DNA from: DAOPXV01 sp964551445
Lineage (GTDB): Bacteria; Muiribacteriota; UBA9980
NCBI GenBank assembly: GCA_964551445.1
Contig: CAZKCG010000009.1
Location: forward strand, 67,625 to 131,624
Direction: 5' to 3'
Length of the DNA: 64,000 bases
In this document: one piece after another, positions 60,577-64,000 of the stretch
How the letters are laid out: every line of letters starts with the position of its first letter
Numbering within the stretch: position 1 is the first letter of the stretch
The notes under the pieces: model-generated
What the model was told of the DNA's origin: nothing
Databases searched by the model: none
The model's input: the letters and a program-made list of their open reading frames with translations, nothing else
Made by a program: the position numbers and the translations under genes

Positions 60577-61035
60577 ATGAATTCACGCATAGATTCAGCC
60601 CTTGCACTCTTTTCGAAAGGCTTTAACTGTTCTCAATCCGTATTCGCGGCCTATTCTGATCTTTTTAGCGTCGATGAACTAACCGCCCTCCGCGTTTCAG
60701 GCGCTTTTGGCGGCGGAATGGGCAGGCTTGGCGAGACCTGCGGAGCTCTGACTGGCGCGTTCATGCTCATCGGCTGTAAGCACGCCATGACGGCCGAAGG
60801 CGACTCTGAGGCCAAAGACCGTACATACGAGATGGTCCGAGAATTCACCGCCCGCTTCAAAAAACTCCATTGTAATATCACCTGCCGCGGCCTTCTCGGC
60901 TTAGATATCGGAACGCCCGAAGGTTCCGCCGAATTCAAGGAAAAGAATTTCCACGAATGCAAGTGCTCGATTTTCGTAAAAGACTCCTGTAAACTGGTGG
61001 AGGAGATACTTTTACCGGACGCTCATATTCAATGA
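60577..61035 (+). CDS. C_GCAxxG_C_C family redox-type protein
   Basis: A 152-residue protein with the family signature: FNCSQSVF near the N-terminus, ETCGALTGAFMLIGC (the GCAxxG-like core), HCNITCRGLLG, and later single Cys residues (HECKC, DSC). The regular set of Cys is typical of this family, which is often found near redox or metal genes and annotated as a putative redox-active protein. The exact reaction is unknown. An AAAAGGAAA ribosome site lies before the ATG. It has its own near-consensus promoter. Confidence 0.88.
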   Translation: MNSRIDSALALFSKGFNCSQSVFAAYSDLFSVDELTALRVSGAFGGGMGRLGETCGALTGAFMLIGCKHAMTAEGDSEAKDRTYEMVREFTARFKKLHCNITCRGLLGLDIGTPEGSAEFKEKNFHECKCSIFVKDSCKLVEEILLPDAHIQ

Positions 61036-61129
61036 ATTTTTGAATGGGCTTTCAGACATGGACAGCGTGATGATATTAAAATTTAATTCAGCTATTATTT
61101 ATTCCAAAATAAGTGACGGTGACCGTTTA

Positions 61130-61972
61130 ATGAAAAATGATCTATTTTCGTTCGCGCTCACGCTAGCGCTGATCGCCGCTTCTTTCCCGGCGGCTGCTTT
61201 TGCGCAGGTCTCCGGCGCGGCCGTTGGCGGGGCAGTTTCACATCAGGGTTACAGGCCTGATAAAAATAAAGGCGGGACCGCCGCCGTCAACTTGAATAAA
61301 ATGCCGGCCGTTATTTCGAGAGTGGCCGTGGGCGCGAGCCTTGGAATATTAAACAGACAATATGAGCCGCCGCTCGATACGGCCGAGATAGCCGCGAAAA
61401 AGAACCTTTTAGCCGCGCCTGATAAAATGGACACGATGGAAGTGAAAACTATAATCGGCGCTCACCCGAAATTTATTGACATACGCGACGGACGGCAGCG
61501 CACTCCGCTTATGCTGGCTTTAAACGCCGGCGACCAGGAATTTGCCTGGTTTCTGATCGCGGCCGGCGCCGACGTCGGTCCGTGCGACGAGTTCAAATAC
61601 AGCGCTCTGCGCTATGCTATTTTGAAATGCAGCGCGGCCATGGTAAAGATCGTGCTCGATCAGGGTCCGGCGCTTGACACGCCGGATAATTTTGGTAATA
61701 CCGCCCTTATCACCGCCGTGAATATGAAAGATCATGAAGTGGCGAAAATGCTTTTGACGGCCGGCGCCCGGGTCGATCTTAACGGACCTGCCGGCATCAC
61801 GCCTCTTATGGCCGCCGCATTCGAGGGCGATGTGAAAATGATCGAACTGCTTTTAGAAAAAGGCGCGGATATAAACCTGAAAAACGCGGCGGGCCGGACA
61901 GCGCTTGAAATAGCGAAGCTCGCGAAAAATGACGAAGCCGCCAAACTCCTGGAAACCGCTGGAACGAAATAA
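61130..61972 (+). CDS. Exported ankyrin-repeat protein
   Basis: The start is set at the ATG at 61130 (MKNDLFSFALTLALIAASFP, a clear signal peptide with AFAQ cleavage). The in-frame extension upstream to 61040 has no signal sequence or good ribosome site. The product is 280 residues. After a Gly/Ala-rich N-terminal region, residues about 110-275 form four to five ankyrin repeats (RTPLMLALNAGDQEFAWFLI, NTALITAVNMKDHEVAKMLL, ITPLMAAAFEGDVKMIELLL, RTALEIAKLAKNDEAAKLLE). It probably binds proteins in the periplasm. The gene ends 12 nt from the convergent DUF3592 gene. Confidence 0.87.
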   Translation: MKNDLFSFALTLALIAASFPAAAFAQVSGAAVGGAVSHQGYRPDKNKGGTAAVNLNKMPAVISRVAVGASLGILNRQYEPPLDTAEIAAKKNLLAAPDKMDTMEVKTIIGAHPKFIDIRDGRQRTPLMLALNAGDQEFAWFLIAAGADVGPCDEFKYSALRYAILKCSAAMVKIVLDQGPALDTPDNFGNTALITAVNMKDHEVAKMLLTAGARVDLNGPAGITPLMAAAFEGDVKMIELLLEKGADINLKNAAGRTALEIAKLAKNDEAAKLLETAGTK

Positions 61973-61984
61973 TAATATTTAAAT

Positions 61985-62554
61985 TTAATTGTGTTTATCG
62001 ATGGAGTTTGCCTCTAAAAAAGCAAGCTCCGGGTCTTTCGTGTTTTTCTTTCCGCCCGCGCCGCATAAACCCGCGATGCCGATACCGCTCGCGACAAAAA
62101 GCAGCCCCGGCACGAACCACAGTGCGTAAAGCGAATCGATCTCGGCCATTTCCGGCCTGTCTGTTCTGTATATCACTTTCACGCGGTCGGACACTCTATA
62201 TTCTCTGCCGTTAAAGTTCGTTCCTGATTGGAATTTGTATTCCCGGCCGTCGACCGCATTGAATTTTATCACCGGATAGTAGCTTCGCCTTTCAGGGCTT
62301 GAACGGCCTTTTGACGCGATAAATTCGGTTATGACGCCTTCCGTTTTTTCGGAATTCATAACGATCCTTGCCGTTTTGAAAGTGGCCAATAGCGCCCAGG
62401 ACAGAAAAATGATCGTGAAAACGGTTAAGAACGACTTTTCATTCACGTTAATCACCGCCCCGGCTCTTTTGAGGCGTCGCCCCCATTTTTCGAGGAATTG
62501 TCCCCAGTTTTCTAGGGCATTATACAGTTTTTCGCTTCCGAATATTTTATTCAC
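61985..62554 (-). CDS. DUF3592-type membrane protein
   Basis: About 189 residues from a GTG at 62554 preceded by GGGAG; an in-frame TTG at 62581 is the alternative. A TM helix (about 46-63, FLTVFTIIFLSWALLATF) is followed by a beta-rich DUF3592-like domain (VITEFIASKGRSSPERRSYY, YKFQSGTNFNGREYRVSDRV, VKVIYRTDRPEMAEID) and a second TM helix (ALWFVPGLLFVASGIGIAGL). Family function is unknown. Confidence 0.8.
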   Translation of the reverse strand: MNKIFGSEKLYNALENWGQFLEKWGRRLKRAGAVINVNEKSFLTVFTIIFLSWALLATFKTARIVMNSEKTEGVITEFIASKGRSSPERRSYYPVIKFNAVDGREYKFQSGTNFNGREYRVSDRVKVIYRTDRPEMAEIDSLYALWFVPGLLFVASGIGIAGLCGAGGKKNTKDPELAFLEANSIDKHN

Positions 62555-62719
62555 ACGCTTTCTCCCTGACCGGCCTTTCAATGATTTTCCTTGTTTATAC
62601 GGCCTTTTTGATCATAACTGTGTTGATAAAACATTATAACTTATTTTTTACTGATTTTCAATTTATATAATTTCTTTTGAATTTTCTCGTCAGGATACCT
62701 GTTTCATTTGTCAAAAAAA

Positions 62720-62870
62720 CCTTATGACGCCGCCGGGGAACGACACTGGCAATAACGGTAATTGATCAATTCGAACGAAAGATCCGGTGCGACGCCTACA
62801 GCCGGTCAAATACCCTGGAGATTTCAGGCCAAGACGGTGACGTGTACTGACTTTTTGAAGGAGAAGGTGC
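62720..62870 (+). ncRNA. Possible structured RNA with c-di-GMP-I (GEMM)-like motifs
   Basis: In order along the plus strand there are GGGGAACGACACTGGCAATA, the 12-bp palindrome AATTGATCAATT, CGAACGAAAGAT, then TGCGACGCCTACAGCC and a CCTGG/TCAGG hairpin. CACnGGCAAnA, a GAAA loop and GACGC-AGCC are the ordered hallmarks of GEMM riboswitches, but the match is loose and I could not fold it convincingly. A possible promoter (CTGACT-18-TATAAT, ending 62876) downstream argues against a simple leader role. Otherwise this 427-bp gap shows nothing definite. Confidence 0.2.
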
Positions 62871-62981
62871 TATAATTAATTATGAGGCTGGTGGTAATCC
62901 GGCAAGAAAAGTTCATTGAAATGCGATCATAAGCCCGGATGTCGCGTTTCCATCGTTCGGGCGAAGGTGCTGAAGGTCTTT

Positions 62982-63971
62982 ATGGCTAAAGTTGCGAGTC
63001 TTGAATCGAAATTCAAGGATTTGAAAAAATTTTTAAAATCCAACGAGCTCAATATACCTCTGTATCGTGTCAAAATGGTTTCCATCACCGATAAGAATCT
63101 TAAGACCTACCTTGACGAGATACAACTGGGCTTATTGCAGAACCTTGGTAAATTAAAAGAGAATTTCGGCCTTTTCGAAAAGTGCCTTCAGAGAGACAGC
63201 CTCAATCGGGGCAAGCCCCTCGACGATTACCAGAAGAACAACTCGAAAGCTTATCAATTCCTTCTTCTAATGCTGGATTCGCTCATCGGCGTATTCCCGA
63301 GAAAATGCGACGAATCGGAAAATGTTAAAGACGAAGTCGTAAAAAATCTTTACAAAAAAATCGATGACGAAGCCGTTACAATCTACGTCAAGCCGATGGC
63401 GAATATCGCCAAGATCATCTTCGAAGAAATATTGAAGATAAAAGATTACGGCAAACTGACCACCTTTTCTTTAAAATTCGGCATAAACTACGAAGCCATA
63501 ACCGACAAGCATATTGAGATGCTTAAAACCAACATTACCGCGAATCTGCCGAATGTTTATTTCAACGCCGGATTTTCAAATGAGAACGTAGAGCATATGA
63601 ATAAATTGTTCGATACGATCGAAGGCGGAATGAAAGGCCATTTGAATAAGATACAGGGCCTTATAAAAAGCGAAAAGAGCGATTCTTTTCTGCTGAAATT
63701 GGTCAACGATATCAAAACTGTTCATTTGCCGCCGGTTATAGGCATAATAAAAGAGATCTTCGAAGAATTATTCATGTCGATCAAGGTCCTTTTCGATATC
63801 GACACCAACAAGGGAAAGAAAATAAATATAAAAGACGCGATCGCATACGATCTTAAAAAAGCCAACCTTTCCGAAATAAGATCATTATACGAGCGGATAA
63901 AAAAAGTCAACGAGCCGGCATTTACCGATAGGATAAGCGAACCAAAGGCACACAGCACAAAAGATCGTTGA
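62982..63971 (+). CDS. Helical protein of unknown function
   Basis: About 329 residues from the ATG at 62982, chosen because GAAGGT lies five bases upstream; the frame extends upstream to a TTG at 62916. The protein is Lys/Glu/Leu-rich and looks entirely alpha-helical (KFKDLKKFLKSNELNIPLYR, YKKIDDEAVTIYVKPMANIA). It has no signal peptide, TM segment or catalytic motif. I do not recognise a family. The stop is 29 bases from the window end. Confidence 0.72.
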   Translation: MAKVASLESKFKDLKKFLKSNELNIPLYRVKMVSITDKNLKTYLDEIQLGLLQNLGKLKENFGLFEKCLQRDSLNRGKPLDDYQKNNSKAYQFLLLMLDSLIGVFPRKCDESENVKDEVVKNLYKKIDDEAVTIYVKPMANIAKIIFEEILKIKDYGKLTTFSLKFGINYEAITDKHIEMLKTNITANLPNVYFNAGFSNENVEHMNKLFDTIEGGMKGHLNKIQGLIKSEKSDSFLLKLVNDIKTVHLPPVIGIIKEIFEELFMSIKVLFDIDTNKGKKINIKDAIAYDLKKANLSEIRSLYERIKKVNEPAFTDRISEPKAHSTKDR

Positions 63972-64000
63972 GTCCCAAAATGCATTATACACTCTAAACA

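Noticed and set aside
62740..62830. Possible cobalamin riboswitch (GATCCGGTGCGACGCC word)
   Set aside because: The B12-box and the expected order of conserved blocks are absent; a loose GEMM-like reading fits slightly better and is reported at low confidence.

Overview
The window reads as chromosome from a diderm (Gram-negative type) bacterium of moderate GC. A PilQ-type secretin, a lipobox lipoprotein, two O-antigen-ligase-like membrane proteins and many signal-peptide proteins indicate an outer membrane. No rRNA, tRNA, CRISPR array, phage or IS transposase gene was found. Many proteins combine domains unusually or belong to families I do not recognise. I infer a poorly sampled lineage (Riflebacteria- or Wallbacteria-like candidate phyla would fit), but nothing in the sequence proves the taxon. 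Promoters are very regular: at least thirteen near-consensus sigma-70 boxes with exactly 17 bp spacers. Three of them place the start codon at or within two bases of the expected transcription start (leaderless mRNAs).

Layout. 1-3354: the end of an H1-like Lys/Ala/Pro repeat protein, then a sensor kinase/NtrC-type two-component pair. 3.5-10.0 kb: an MFS transporter, a Ste24-like M48 protease, a probable cheY-cheX-glgX operon, and queE. 10.2-17.6 kb: a PcrA/UvrD helicase interrupted by a 356-residue intein, a bifunctional Rel enzyme, and a POT peptide transporter. 18.1-30.3 kb: a large Ig-like (SbsA-type) secreted protein, a cupin, an AspT-type transporter, an O-antigen-ligase/TPR protein, a PilQ-like secretin, and a divergent HTH-TM-Ala-rich protein. 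30.4-37.3 kb: an RNase II-family exonuclease with one catalytic Asp replaced by Cys, glgC, a secreted HExxH protein, and an alpha/beta hydrolase. 37.6-42.0 kb: bacterioferritin and a four-gene operon of membrane proteins with no assigned function, which is the best candidate here for an undescribed system. 42.3-48.2 kb: a HEAT-TM-phosphodiester glycosidase fusion, a MITE-like element, a UbiD-family decarboxylase, and a secreted protein made of a recent internal duplication. 48.3-56.5 kb: a second O-antigen-ligase-like protein in an operon with a 1751-residue lipoprotein carrying 14 tandem repeats. 56.7-64 kb: a beta-lactamase-fold serine hydrolase, a phospholipase D-family protein, a C_GCAxxG_C_C protein, an ankyrin protein, a DUF3592 protein and an unknown helical protein.

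Themes. Glycogen synthesis (glgC) and debranching (glgX) both occur, the latter linked to chemotaxis-type signalling genes. Cell-surface construction dominates: secretin, Ig-like and repeat proteins, polymer ligases, phosphodiester glycosidase and serine hydrolase. Intergenic space holds at least two repeat families, a 217-bp MITE-like element and arms rich in GAATA-type units, which mark active small-repeat turnover.
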